From Pontimonas sp. (GTDB lineage: Bacteria; Actinomycetota; Actinomycetes; Actinomycetales; Microbacteriaceae): a stretch of 37,510 nucleotides of DNA. Each line of letters starts with the position of its first letter. Within the stretch, counting starts at the first letter, position 1. The DNA is taken from the NCBI GenBank assembly GCA_030728325.1, contig JANQZT010000010.1, forward strand, positions 9,415 through 46,924. Direction: 5' to 3'. A program made the translations under genes and the position numbers. The notes beneath the pieces are model-generated. The model did not search any database. It had not been told where the DNA came from and worked only from the letters and a program-made list of their open reading frames with translations. Shown piece after piece: positions 16,743 through 25,056 of this stretch.

Positions 16743-18239
16743 ATGGAAGACATGACACACCAGGACTCCCACGCTCAGACCACTGAGGCATTCGAGGAAT
16801 CTCTCGAGCACTCAGTTTTTCGGGGTCTTTCTCCACGGCTCGAGACTTTTCAGGAATGCGAGAGTGCCTCCGGCGCTGTGTCTCGAGGTCTCATGGGCGC
16901 GCTCCCCTTCGTGATGTCGGGAACACTCGCAACGAGCGCAATTGTTACACCTGGCCTCGTTCAACACTCCGCCCAGCCTGCGGAGCCAGGTGCCAGCGCT
17001 GATCACGCCAATGATCAGCGTCCAGGATTTGGTGAGCGACTCTCTGGAGCTTTTCTTCCCGTGGCCCATTCTGTTCTCTCGACTGTTCGACCCGACCTCC
17101 CCGCGACCTACGTGGTGCAAGGAGGCGACACTATTTCCTCTATTGCCGACAGCTTTGGAATCCCGACACCCGCCGTCTTGACCCTCAATGCGTTGAGTTG
17201 GAACGCTGTCCTTCACCCGGGACAGGTACTCAAGCTGAGTGCAGAGCCCACGAAAAAGGCAGCAGCGTCACCTGCTCGAGTGGCAGGCAATGCTTACCTT
17301 GTCCAATCTGGCGAAACAATGAGCACCATTGCCGATCGTTTGGGGATATCAACAACCGCCCTCACTCAGGCCAATAATTTGACGGAAGATTCCACCATTT
17401 ATGCGGGTCAAATGATCCGCATCCCAGGCTCCACCGCTCCCGTCGTGGAGCGTGACGCTGAGCTCGTCATGCCGGCCCTAGCATCCGCCCCGACCATCAT
17501 CCCCGCCTCCGTTGAATCCACTGACCAGGTGATGTCCAGCAATGACGAGAGCGAAGATCAAGAGCAAACCTCGAGTGATTCCCCCGAGGTTTTTGATGCT
17601 GCCGATATCGAGCTAGCCGAAAAGCCCGCTCTGATTACCGTCAAGGTACCCACTCCTCAAGCCCCCGTTGCGGCAAAGAAGGTCACGCCCGTTGCCACTC
17701 CTGTCGTGAAGAAGGAGACGCCTGCGCCGAGCCCGGCACCGGTAACCCCTGCGGAATCTGAGCCTGAAGAGAGCGAAGAAGAGGCGGAGCCCACATCTAC
17801 TATCGGGCAACCTGTGACCGGCAGCGTGACGCCACTCAACGATGAAAGACGGACCAACGCGCAAATCATTGTCAATGTTGGGCGGGAGATGGGAATCTCC
17901 GACTACGGAATTGTGATTGCGCTCGCCACCGCCATGCAGGAATCCTCGTTACGCAACATCAACTGGGGAGATCGCGACTCTGTGGGTCTCTACCAGCAAC
18001 GTCCCTCCTCCGGTTGGGGAACTGTCGAGCAAATCATGGACCCGGCATACGCAACGCGCCTGTTCTTTGGTGGCCCCAACAACCCCAATAAAGGTAAGAC
18101 GCGAGGATTGCTGGACATCTCAGGGTGGGAGTCCATGGCCTTGACAGTTGCTGCCCAACGAGTTCAGATTTCTGCCTACCCCGATGCTTACGCAAAGTGG
18201 GAGCCCAGTGCGTGGGCTTGGCTTTATGAATTGACCTAG
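16743..18239 (+). CDS. LysM-domain protein with C-terminal transglycosylase-like domain
   Basis: Probable exported wall-associated protein. A hydrophobic segment (ALPFVMSGTLATSAIV) may be a membrane anchor or signal. Two LysM repeats follow: YVVQGGDTISSIADSFGI ending LHPGQVLKL, and YLVQSGETMSTIADRLGI ending YAGQMIRIP. These modules bind GlcNAc-containing glycan. A long acidic Pro/Ala/Glu-rich linker leads to a C-terminal domain with ALATAMQESSLRNI, DSVGLYQQRPSSGWGT and ATRLFFGG, which resembles actinobacterial lytic-transglycosylase-like domains; the Glu in MQES would be the catalytic candidate. The track uses GTG 16686 (517 aa). I prefer ATG 16743 because of the promoter position, but the start is unsure. 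It is next to pknL and may be coordinated with it. Confidence 0.83.
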   Translation: MEDMTHQDSHAQTTEAFEESLEHSVFRGLSPRLETFQECESASGAVSRGLMGALPFVMSGTLATSAIVTPGLVQHSAQPAEPGASADHANDQRPGFGERLSGAFLPVAHSVLSTVRPDLPATYVVQGGDTISSIADSFGIPTPAVLTLNALSWNAVLHPGQVLKLSAEPTKKAAASPARVAGNAYLVQSGETMSTIADRLGISTTALTQANNLTEDSTIYAGQMIRIPGSTAPVVERDAELVMPALASAPTIIPASVESTDQVMSSNDESEDQEQTSSDSPEVFDAADIELAEKPALITVKVPTPQAPVAAKKVTPVATPVVKKETPAPSPAPVTPAESEPEESEEEAEPTSTIGQPVTGSVTPLNDERRTNAQIIVNVGREMGISDYGIVIALATAMQESSLRNINWGDRDSVGLYQQRPSSGWGTVEQIMDPAYATRLFFGGPNNPNKGKTRGLLDISGWESMALTVAAQRVQISAYPDAYAKWEPSAWAWLYELT

Positions 18240-18251
18240 TGGAGTGGCAAC

Positions 18252-18280
18252 CGCAGGGCTGACTAAGCCCTGCGTACAAT
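18252..18280 (+). promoter_or_regulatory. 9-bp palindrome abutting a -10 element before pknL
   Basis: A perfect inverted repeat CGCAGGGCT / AGCCCTGCG with a 5-base loop lies at 18252-18274. It is followed without a gap by TACAAT (18275-18280), seven bases before the kinase ATG. There is no T-run, so it is not an obvious terminator of the LysM gene. It fits an operator overlapping a leaderless promoter, although a weak terminator or an RNA hairpin is possible. Confidence 0.5.
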
Positions 18281-18287
18281 CCGAAGA

Positions 18288-20258
18288 ATGGATACTCCAC
18301 CTACTGATCCGCTCCTTGGCAGGCTGGTGGATAAGCGCTATCTCATTGAGAGCAAAGTAGCTCGCGGTGGCATGGCGACCGTCTATCAAGCGATGGATCA
18401 ACGGCTCGAGCGTCCTGTGGCCATCAAAATCATGCACCCTCACCTCGCCGAGGATGGCGACTTCACGAAACGTTTTATCCAGGAAGCTCGCCAGGCCGCG
18501 AGACTCGCCCATCCCAACATTGTCAACGTGTTTGACCAGGGGCAAGACGGTGCCATCACCTTCATCGTCATGGAGTACCTTCCCGGCATCACCCTCCGGG
18601 AACTGCTGCAGGACTTTGGAGCTCTCACCCCTGCACAAACCGTCGACATTGTTCGCGCAGTCCTGCAAGGCCTCGACGCGGCCCATTCTGGAGGTATCGT
18701 CCATCGAGACCTCAAACCAGAAAATGTCCTCCTCGCCGATGACGGTCGCATCAAAATCGCCGATTTTGGTCTCGCTCGTGCCTCAACCCACAACACCGCG
18801 ACCTCGCAGGCCCTCCTCGGAACCATCGCTTATCTCAGCCCTGAACTGATCAGTCGTGGTGAGGCTGACTTGCGCAGCGATATCTACGCACTGGGCATCA
18901 TGATGTTCGAGATGCTCACCGGTTCCCAGCCTTATCAAGGCGACCAAGCGGTCACCATCGCCTATCAACACCAGAACGACATTGTCCCCCCGCCCAGCTC
19001 AAAGAACCCGGCGATACCGGCGCAATTCGATGAGCTCGTCGATTGGTGCACAAGGCGCTCACCTGACGAGCGTCCCCCTCACGCCAGGGCTGTCTTGGAG
19101 CACCTGGTCGAGGTTGAGAAACTTTTGGGTGCCGCGTCACTGGCCACCGCGACGATGGATCTAAATCAGACAGTGGCCATGACGCAGAGACTGTCTCCTT
19201 TGGATGCCCAAGACACAGAAGTCTTGGATCCTAAATCTGCTGTCTTCGACGGCTTGGAGCCTGCGCCCACCCAGGCCATCGCCATAGACGAGCTTCCCGC
19301 GCAAGAGCCAGTGCGTGATCGGCGACCGCCTCGCGGGAGGCGCCTCGCACTCCTCGGAACGCTTGTCCTACTGCTGGTACTCGGTGGAGGCGGTGGGGCT
19401 GCCTGGTGGTGGTTCACAGGCCCCGGCGCGATGGTGAGCGTTCCCGACGTCTCCGGGACATCCGTTTTGGAGGCAACAGCGACTCTGGTGGAGGCGGAAC
19501 TCACAGTCTCCGAGGCAGTCTTGGAGGAATTTGACCTCGTGCTCCCGGAGGGGACAGTGAAAGGTACAACACCTGCTGCAGGCACTGAAATCGAGAAACA
19601 AAGTGAGATACGCCTCATCGTCTCGTTGGGTCCAAACCCCGTGGCTGTTCCCGCAATATCTGGACAAGCCCTGGACGAGGTACGCAGCGCTTTGGAGACC
19701 GTGAACCTGATTCTGGGAACAACAAGTCCCGAGTTCAACGACTTTGTCCAGCGAGGCTCAGTCCTGCGTCTCGTGGATGAGGCTGGCACCACTTTGGCAG
19801 CTGGATCGCAAGTGCTTGCCGGTTCCACGGTGAACGCAGTGGTCTCCGCAGGAGCGCTGCCCGATGTCACGGGGCTACCAGTCGATGAGGCCCGAGAGAT
19901 TCTCCAAGACGCTGGCGTTACCGGAGTCGTCGGAGGTGACGGTGCCTTCTCGGACACTGTCCCCGAAGGCTATGTCGTCGAAGTTTCTCTACCTGCGGGA
20001 GCAACACCGCGCCCCGGTGACACCCTCACTCTCATCGTCTCCCGAGGCCCAGAGCTCGTGATGGTTCCCGATCTGGTCGGCGAGACCATTGCGGACGCCA
20101 AAGACATTCTGGAGGGACTGGGCTTTGAGGTCGAAGTGCGCTCAGAATTTCCCGAATCCGATTGGGATCGCTCGTTTGCGCGCGTCACCAGCCTGAGCCC
20201 GAGCTCCGGTCAGGAGATCGCCAAGGGCGCCCTGGTGATCATCCGCAGCTTCGTTTAG
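18288..20258 (+). CDS. pknL: PASTA-domain Ser/Thr protein kinase (PknL type)
   Basis: Membrane-anchored eukaryotic-type kinase of 656 aa. The kinase domain spans about 18-275 with the loop VARGGMATVYQA, catalytic K47, HRDLKPEN (D141) and DFG at 159-161. TATSQ in the activation loop and SDIYALGIMMFEMLTG complete it. A basic juxtamembrane stretch (RDRRPPRGRR) and one membrane span (about 349-373) follow. Outside the cell are four PASTA repeats, beginning VSVPDVSG, PVAVPAISG, ALPDVTGLP and VMVPDLVG, which sense peptidoglycan fragments or lipid II. The neighbours (IdsA, Rv2175c, DAHP synthase, PlsC) match the pknL locus of M. tuberculosis; PknL there lacks PASTA, but some other Actinobacteria have them. 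The stop overlaps the aroG-like stop. Confidence 0.93.
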   Translation: MDTPPTDPLLGRLVDKRYLIESKVARGGMATVYQAMDQRLERPVAIKIMHPHLAEDGDFTKRFIQEARQAARLAHPNIVNVFDQGQDGAITFIVMEYLPGITLRELLQDFGALTPAQTVDIVRAVLQGLDAAHSGGIVHRDLKPENVLLADDGRIKIADFGLARASTHNTATSQALLGTIAYLSPELISRGEADLRSDIYALGIMMFEMLTGSQPYQGDQAVTIAYQHQNDIVPPPSSKNPAIPAQFDELVDWCTRRSPDERPPHARAVLEHLVEVEKLLGAASLATATMDLNQTVAMTQRLSPLDAQDTEVLDPKSAVFDGLEPAPTQAIAIDELPAQEPVRDRRPPRGRRLALLGTLVLLLVLGGGGGAAWWWFTGPGAMVSVPDVSGTSVLEATATLVEAELTVSEAVLEEFDLVLPEGTVKGTTPAAGTEIEKQSEIRLIVSLGPNPVAVPAISGQALDEVRSALETVNLILGTTSPEFNDFVQRGSVLRLVDEAGTTLAAGSQVLAGSTVNAVVSAGALPDVTGLPVDEAREILQDAGVTGVVGGDGAFSDTVPEGYVVEVSLPAGATPRPGDTLTLIVSRGPELVMVPDLVGETIADAKDILEGLGFEVEVRSEFPESDWDRSFARVTSLSPSSGQEIAKGALVIIRSFV

Positions 20259-21631
20259 GAGTGGCTCAGTTCCTCCGCGACCAAGAACGCAAGCTCTAGG
20301 GACTGCTGGTGGTTGAGTCGCGGGTCGCACAAAGATTCGTATCGAGTTTCCAGACCCAACTCGTCGATGTTCTGGGAACCCCCCAAACACTCGGTCACGT
20401 CATCACCGGTCAGCTCAACATGGATTCCACCAGGGTGTGTGCCCACCTCGCGATGAGACTCGAAGAAGCCCTTGACCTCGTCGACAACATCATCAAAGCG
20501 GCGGGTCTTGTAACCGGTCTGAGTCGTGATGCCGTTGCCGTGCATCGGGTCGGTGACCCACAGCGGGGTGATGCCTAGCTCTTGCGAGGCTTTCAACAGC
20601 GGTGGCAGTTTCTCGCGAATTTCTCCCGCCCCCATTCTGGTGATGAATGTCAGGCGACCTGGTTCACGCTCGGGATCCAGAAGGTCGGAGAGTTTCTTCA
20701 AAGTGTCTGGGGTGCTGGAGGGACCGAGTTTTACCCCGATGGGGTTTCTCACACGAGAGAAGAAGTCAACATGAGCGCCGTCAAGATCTCTCGTCCGCTC
20801 CCCAATCCACAGGAAGTGACCAGAGGTCACGTAGGGCAGACCTGTCCGCGAGTCAATGCGCGTGAGGGCACGTTCGTATTCCATCAGCAAACCTTCATGG
20901 CTCGCATAAAACTCGACGCGCTTGAGTTCATCAAAATCAGCGCCCGCGGCTTCCATAAACTTCACCGCTCGGTCAATCTCGCGGGCCAAACCTTCATAGC
21001 GAGCATTGGCGGGGTTTTCTGCGAAACCCTTATTCCAGCTGTGCACCATCCTCAGGTCAGCAAAGCCACCTTGGGTGAACGCTCTGATCAGATTCAGCGT
21101 CGAAGCAGCAGTGTGGTAACCCTGGAGCATTCTGGAGGGGTCTGGGGTCCTAGACTCCTCCGTGAAGTCATACCCGTTGACAATGTCTCCGCGGTAGGCG
21201 GGCAATGTGACACCATCGCGCGTTTCGTCGTCGTTAGAGCGAGGCTTGGCAAACTGGCCTGCCATCCGACCCATCTTCACAATTGGAAGTGACGCGCCGT
21301 AGGTGAGCACCACCGCCATCTGAAGGATTGTTTTGACACGGTTTCGGATCTTGTCGGCGGTGGCGCCAGCAAACGTCTCAGCGCAGTCGCCGCCCTGGAG
21401 CAGGAATGATTCACCTCGAGCGACGCGAGCGAGCCGGTCACGCAACATGTCCACTTCACCGGCAAACACCAAAGGTGGCACGCTGGAAAGCTCAGCAACG
21501 ACAGCCGCTGCCGCGCTGGGGTCTGGCCACTGCGGTTGTTGCTTAATGGGCAGGGAATGCCAATGATCCAAACCCGCAACGACTTGGGGGTCTGGTGTCA
21601 CGACGTTCTCGCTGTAATCCACGGTGTCCAT
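20255..21631 (-). CDS. aroG: Class II 3-deoxy-7-phosphoheptulonate synthase (DAHP synthase)
   Basis: First enzyme of the shikimate pathway, joining phosphoenolpyruvate and erythrose 4-phosphate in the cytosol. The 458-aa protein is the plant/mycobacterial class II type. Motifs include PPLVFAGEVDMLRDRLA, FLLQGGDCAETF (metal-binding Cys), KMGRMAGQFAKPRS, LPAYRGDIVNG, ATSGHFLWIGERTR-like TSGHFLWIGERTR, GVKLGPSS, and DPMHGNGITT, HPGGIHVELTGDDVTECLGG. Synteny with Rv2178c next to pknL is conserved. The stop codon shares TTAG with the convergent kinase gene. Confidence 0.96.
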   Translation of the reverse strand: MDTVDYSENVVTPDPQVVAGLDHWHSLPIKQQPQWPDPSAAAAVVAELSSVPPLVFAGEVDMLRDRLARVARGESFLLQGGDCAETFAGATADKIRNRVKTILQMAVVLTYGASLPIVKMGRMAGQFAKPRSNDDETRDGVTLPAYRGDIVNGYDFTEESRTPDPSRMLQGYHTAASTLNLIRAFTQGGFADLRMVHSWNKGFAENPANARYEGLAREIDRAVKFMEAAGADFDELKRVEFYASHEGLLMEYERALTRIDSRTGLPYVTSGHFLWIGERTRDLDGAHVDFFSRVRNPIGVKLGPSSTPDTLKKLSDLLDPEREPGRLTFITRMGAGEIREKLPPLLKASQELGITPLWVTDPMHGNGITTQTGYKTRRFDDVVDEVKGFFESHREVGTHPGGIHVELTGDDVTECLGGSQNIDELGLETRYESLCDPRLNHQQSLELAFLVAEELSHS

Positions 21632-21690
21632 TTCTCTAGCGGCTCGCGGCCGAAGAACAGCCTACTGGAGGCTTCGTGCGCGCTTCTGTG

Positions 21691-22368
21691 TCAGGCCTGT
21701 TGGCTTCGGATGGTGGATGCATAAACATCCACATACTCCTGCTCGCTGAGCTTGTTCATCTCATAGATGATCTCGTCCGTTATCGAGCGCAGGACAAAAC
21801 GGTCGCTCTCCATCCCCTCAAAACGAGAGAAATCGAGTGGTTCGCCGATCACCACACCCACTCTGTGCACCTTCGGGATGTTGGATCCCAGAGGCATCAC
21901 TTTCTCGGTTCCGATCACTGCTGCAGGAATCACCGGCACGTGAGCCTCAAGAATCATGCGGGCCACCCCTGTTCGCCCTCGATACATCCGACCATCCGGG
22001 CTCCTGGTCCCCTCGGGGTAGATCGCCAATACTCCGCCATCAGCAAGAACTTGAAGGCCCGCGTTCAGTGATGCTTCTGACGCTTTCCCCCCAGAGCGAT
22101 CAATGGGGAGCTGTCCTGCGGAAGTCAAGAAGAAGCGAACAAACCATCCTTTGATGCCCTTCCCGGTGAAGTAATCACTCTTCGCCAAGAACGCCATCTG
22201 GCGGTCGATCATCAACGGCAGAAAAACTGAATCCACAAACGACAAATGGTTACAGACAACGATCAGTGGTCCCGTGCGAGGAACGTTCTCGAGCCCCTTC
22301 ACCCAGGGGCGGAACACCGTGGTCAGCAGGGGTCCAATGACCCAATGCTTCATCAACCAATAGAACAC
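21691..22368 (-). CDS. 1-acyl-sn-glycerol-3-phosphate acyltransferase (PlsC family)
   Basis: Membrane-associated acyltransferase of 225 aa for phospholipid synthesis (Rv2182c-like by position). The family blocks are clear: NHLSFVDS (catalytic H and D), LPIDRSGG, and YPEGTRSPDG with VPVIPAAVIG. A hydrophobic N-terminal stretch (FYWLMKHWVIGPLLTTVF) anchors it. The start is GTG at 22368 with GGAGG five bases upstream. It is 27 bp after the ROK kinase gene and 59 bp ahead of the DAHP synthase gene, so the three are probably co-transcribed. Confidence 0.94.
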   Translation of the reverse strand: MFYWLMKHWVIGPLLTTVFRPWVKGLENVPRTGPLIVVCNHLSFVDSVFLPLMIDRQMAFLAKSDYFTGKGIKGWFVRFFLTSAGQLPIDRSGGKASEASLNAGLQVLADGGVLAIYPEGTRSPDGRMYRGRTGVARMILEAHVPVIPAAVIGTEKVMPLGSNIPKVHRVGVVIGEPLDFSRFEGMESDRFVLRSITDEIIYEMNKLSEQEYVDVYASTIRSQQA

Positions 22369-22395
22369 ATGCGCCTCCGGAGTCGGACTTCCAGA

Positions 22396-23328
22396 CTAGG
22401 CCTCTGAAGCCACCCGCGCACGGGCAAGGTCTGCAGCCCCCACAACTCCGGCACTGTTCCCCATGGTGGCAACAGCAATATCCGCAATCGGTCTTTTGTT
22501 TCCGGCCCCGTAGGTCTCCCTAAAACTCTCTCGAATGGGAGCCAACAAGAGCTCACCTGCACTGGCAACGCCGCCACCGATGACGATGCGTTGCGGGTCT
22601 GTCACCGCCACCAAGGAGGTGATTCCTCGCCCAATCGCCCGCGCAACGCCTTCCAGAGCACCAAGAGCGTCGGGGTTCCTCTGAACGAGCAATTCCGTGA
22701 GAGCTGCCTGCGTCAGAGAATCATCACCCAGGCGCTCTTTCGCGTCGCGCATTAGGGCTGTTCCCGACGCGTACTGCTCAAGGCATCCGTAACTGCCGCA
22801 CCCACAAAGACGACCTCCCGGCTCAATGATGATGTGGCCAAGCTCTGCTGCCATCCCAAACCCGCCCACCAACAACCGCCTATCATCAACGAGGGCTCCT
22901 CCCACCCCGGTCCCAATGGTGAGCATCAGCATGGACGTTACATCGCGCGCAGCACCGAATCGAAACTCACCCCAACCCGCCGCATTCGCGTCGTTTTCAA
23001 GAACAACGGGAACACCAAGACGTTCAGTCACGGCCGCTTTCAGAGGGAAATTTTGCCAGGCGATGTTCGGAGAGAAGAAGATGCTGTCGCGCTCGGCGTT
23101 GAGAAAAGCCGCCACGGCAACACCGACGGCCGAAAGCGTCTCCTTGCCACCCAGCTCGTGAAAAATCTCAGCCAGGGCGTCCAGGATGCCCTCCGGGTTA
23201 TCGGGTGTGGTTGGGCGCGATGCCTGAGCGAGAACCTCGCCGTCTGGAGAGACTCGGGCTCCCGCAATTTTGGTTCCACCAATGTCTAACCCAAGCGCAT
23301 CCACAGCCGATAAGTCTAGGCGCTCCAC
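22396..23328 (-). CDS. ROK family sugar kinase (glucokinase-like)
   Basis: Cytosolic sugar kinase of the ROK family, probably glucokinase. It has the ATP-phosphate loop LDIGGTKIAGARV, the substrate motif VVLENDANAAGWGE, GTGVGGALV, the ELGHIIIEPGG helix, and the zinc motif CGCGSYGCLEQYASG, ending with VIGGGVASAGELL. The track ORF starts at 23505, overlapping the deformylase gene by 155 bp with an unrelated extension. Possible starts are GTG 23328 (used, about 310 aa) or GTG 23304, and a TAGACT element lies between them. Exact sugar specificity cannot be told. Glucose phosphorylation is the common role in this position in Actinobacteria. Confidence 0.9.
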   Translation of the reverse strand: MERLDLSAVDALGLDIGGTKIAGARVSPDGEVLAQASRPTTPDNPEGILDALAEIFHELGGKETLSAVGVAVAAFLNAERDSIFFSPNIAWQNFPLKAAVTERLGVPVVLENDANAAGWGEFRFGAARDVTSMLMLTIGTGVGGALVDDRRLLVGGFGMAAELGHIIIEPGGRLCGCGSYGCLEQYASGTALMRDAKERLGDDSLTQAALTELLVQRNPDALGALEGVARAIGRGITSLVAVTDPQRIVIGGGVASAGELLLAPIRESFRETYGAGNKRPIADIAVATMGNSAGVVGAADLARARVASEA

Positions 23329-23350
23329 ACCGGCTGGTAACGCGCCAGAG

Positions 23351-23851
23351 CTATGCCCTTCCAAACCACTCAGAGTCACGAATGGCCTGTAACGCGTGTT
23401 TCTTATGCTCCGGCGCAAGCCCCTGGAAGTAGAGAACTCCTTCGAGGTGATCAAGCTCGTGCTGAAGAGCCTGAGCCATGAGACCCTCGCCTTCAACCTC
23501 GACACGGTCTCCCTCGAGGGTGAAACCTTCTGCCATCGCGTGCGGGTAGCGCTGGCGCGGGTAGGTCAAGCCGGGAACCGAAAGGCACCCTTCCGACATA
23601 TCCTCGGGCTCGCCCCACACTCTCACCAATCGAGGATTCAGGAGATAACCCACCGCCCCATCGATGTTGTAGCTAAAGGCCCGGAGACCCACACCAATCT
23701 GATTCGCAGCAACACCAGCCCTGCCCGGGATTTTGACGGTATCCAAAAGGTCAGTCACCAGTTCTCGACTGCGGGGAGACAAAATATCCACGGGGTCCGT
23801 GGGGCTCGTCAGAATGGGGTCCCCAAAGAGCCGAATGGGACGCTCGGCCAT
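23351..23851 (-). CDS. def: Peptide deformylase
   Basis: Metal-dependent hydrolase that removes the formyl group from new N-termini. All three catalytic motifs are present in the 166-aa protein: GVAANQIG (46-53), EGCLS with metal ligand C89, and HELDH (H131, E132, H135). The ATG at 23851 overlaps by one base the stop of the upstream MinD/ParA-like gene, so translation is probably coupled. It is followed by the ROK kinase gene. Confidence 0.97.
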   Translation of the reverse strand: MAERPIRLFGDPILTSPTDPVDILSPRSRELVTDLLDTVKIPGRAGVAANQIGVGLRAFSYNIDGAVGYLLNPRLVRVWGEPEDMSEGCLSVPGLTYPRQRYPHAMAEGFTLEGDRVEVEGEGLMAQALQHELDHLEGVLYFQGLAPEHKKHALQAIRDSEWFGRA

Positions 23852-24984
23852 TAGCGGACCGAAGAGTCCTCAGCCACTCCCTCGACAACGAGCGCCGCCA
23901 ACTCACGCGCGGCCTCTCGCGTGTAGGGGCTCAAGCGAGACCAGTCGACGATGGAACCGGCAGCCAGGTAGGGGTCGTAGGGAATACGGACAACATCCCT
24001 CACCCGAGACACAAAGTGCTGTTCAATTTCGTCGAGCTTCACGACGTTGGTGCCCTGCGTTGCCGTGTTCAAAGCCACGACAGCTCTGCGAACTAGCTCT
24101 CCGTAGCCGTTAGCTTCCAACCAGGTGAGGGTCTCCGAGGCGAGTCTCGCCTCATCCACACTTCCACCCGAGACAACGACGAGTCCATCGGCGCGCTCCA
24201 ACGTGGGTCGCATCACTGAGTGGACGACACCCGTTCCGCAGTCCGTCAGAACGATGGAATAGAACCGAGCGGCCTGGTCGGCAACAACGTTGTAATCGTC
24301 CTCATCGAAGGCTTCTGAGAGCAGCGGGTCGGTGTCAGAGGCCAACACATGGAAACGTGTCTTGTCTTTTGAGACGAGCTCTGCAAAATCGGTGAAGGAG
24401 GAAATACCTGAGGCAAGATTTACGACATCGCGCACTGTGGCGCCGGTGGACCTGGCGACACGTTCGGCAAGGGTTCCCCGGTCTGGGTTCGCATCAATGC
24501 CGAGAACGCGATCGTCTCGCACTTCGGCGAGAGCCATGCCCAAGAGCGTGGTGACGGTAGTTTTGCCGACTCCACCCTTCCGGGTGAGGACTGGAACAAA
24601 GCGAGTTCCCTGCTCAAAGGGGTGAGAAATTCGGCGATCCAACGCTTTTCGCTCACGGACCGCTCGGGAGTCCCCCACGTTGATGGAGTGGAAAGAGATT
24701 TCGTAGAGGAACCTTTGCCAGAACCCTTCGGGAACTTCGCGGTAGCGACCAGAGGAATCGATCAGGCGATCATCAGTCAGCATCGCGGCCGGCTCAGGAG
24801 CATCCCCGCGTGCCTCAGCGCGACGGTGATACAACTCGTCACCTCCGGGCTTGACCGCGAGGGTGATGCTCTCATCCCCCATTACCTCCGGAGCACCCGC
24901 ATCCACGGTCTCAGCATCCACTGAAACTTCCACCACCTCAGGCAGGTCCTCTGCTGAAGGAGTGGAGTCTGTTTTTTTGACCAT
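23851..24984 (-). CDS. MinD/ParA-like P-loop ATPase
   Basis: A 377-aa protein with a charged, disordered N-terminal region of about 85 residues, a segment GFWQRFLYEISFHSINVGDS, and a MinD/ParA-fold ATPase from about 128. The deviant Walker A is RKGGVGKTT (K141), with GIDANPDRGTLAERV as the switch region and VLTDCGTGVVHSVM as Walker B. The disordered head plus ATPase is common in actinobacterial MinD-like proteins, some tied to type VII secretion, but no secretion genes are near. The partner and cellular position are unknown. It heads an operon with def, the ROK kinase, plsC and DAHP synthase. Confidence 0.85.
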   Translation of the reverse strand: MVKKTDSTPSAEDLPEVVEVSVDAETVDAGAPEVMGDESITLAVKPGGDELYHRRAEARGDAPEPAAMLTDDRLIDSSGRYREVPEGFWQRFLYEISFHSINVGDSRAVRERKALDRRISHPFEQGTRFVPVLTRKGGVGKTTVTTLLGMALAEVRDDRVLGIDANPDRGTLAERVARSTGATVRDVVNLASGISSFTDFAELVSKDKTRFHVLASDTDPLLSEAFDEDDYNVVADQAARFYSIVLTDCGTGVVHSVMRPTLERADGLVVVSGGSVDEARLASETLTWLEANGYGELVRRAVVALNTATQGTNVVKLDEIEQHFVSRVRDVVRIPYDPYLAAGSIVDWSRLSPYTREAARELAALVVEGVAEDSSVR

Positions 24985-25022
24985 GGAGTGGATCCTTGTC
25001 TCACTTATGTGGGGGAAGACTG

Positions 25023-25049
25023 ATTCTAACTGTTGGAGCAGATAACCAA
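25023..25049 (-). promoter_or_regulatory. Possible promoter of the MinD/ParA-like operon
   Basis: On the minus strand TTGGTT (25049-25044), a 15-bp spacer and TAGAAT (25028-25023) lie about 40 bp ahead of the ATG at 24984. The spacer is short, and shifting the -35 to TTTGGT gives 16 bp. Weak but the only candidate in this 72-bp gap. Confidence 0.35.
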
Positions 25050-25056
25050 ATGTGTA

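Noticed and set aside
19166-19957. 263-aa minus-strand ORF within pknL
   Set aside because: It is antisense to the PASTA region and is a Ser/Thr/Pro-rich composition artefact.
23329-23505. N-terminal extension of the ROK kinase ORF
   Set aside because: Most of it is deformylase coding sequence read in another frame; the ROK fold starts at LGLDIGGTK.
24985-25056. A parS site for either ParA-like protein
   Set aside because: No TGTTTCACGTGAAACA-like sequence was seen here or in the 28.5-kb intergenic region, and no parB gene is present.
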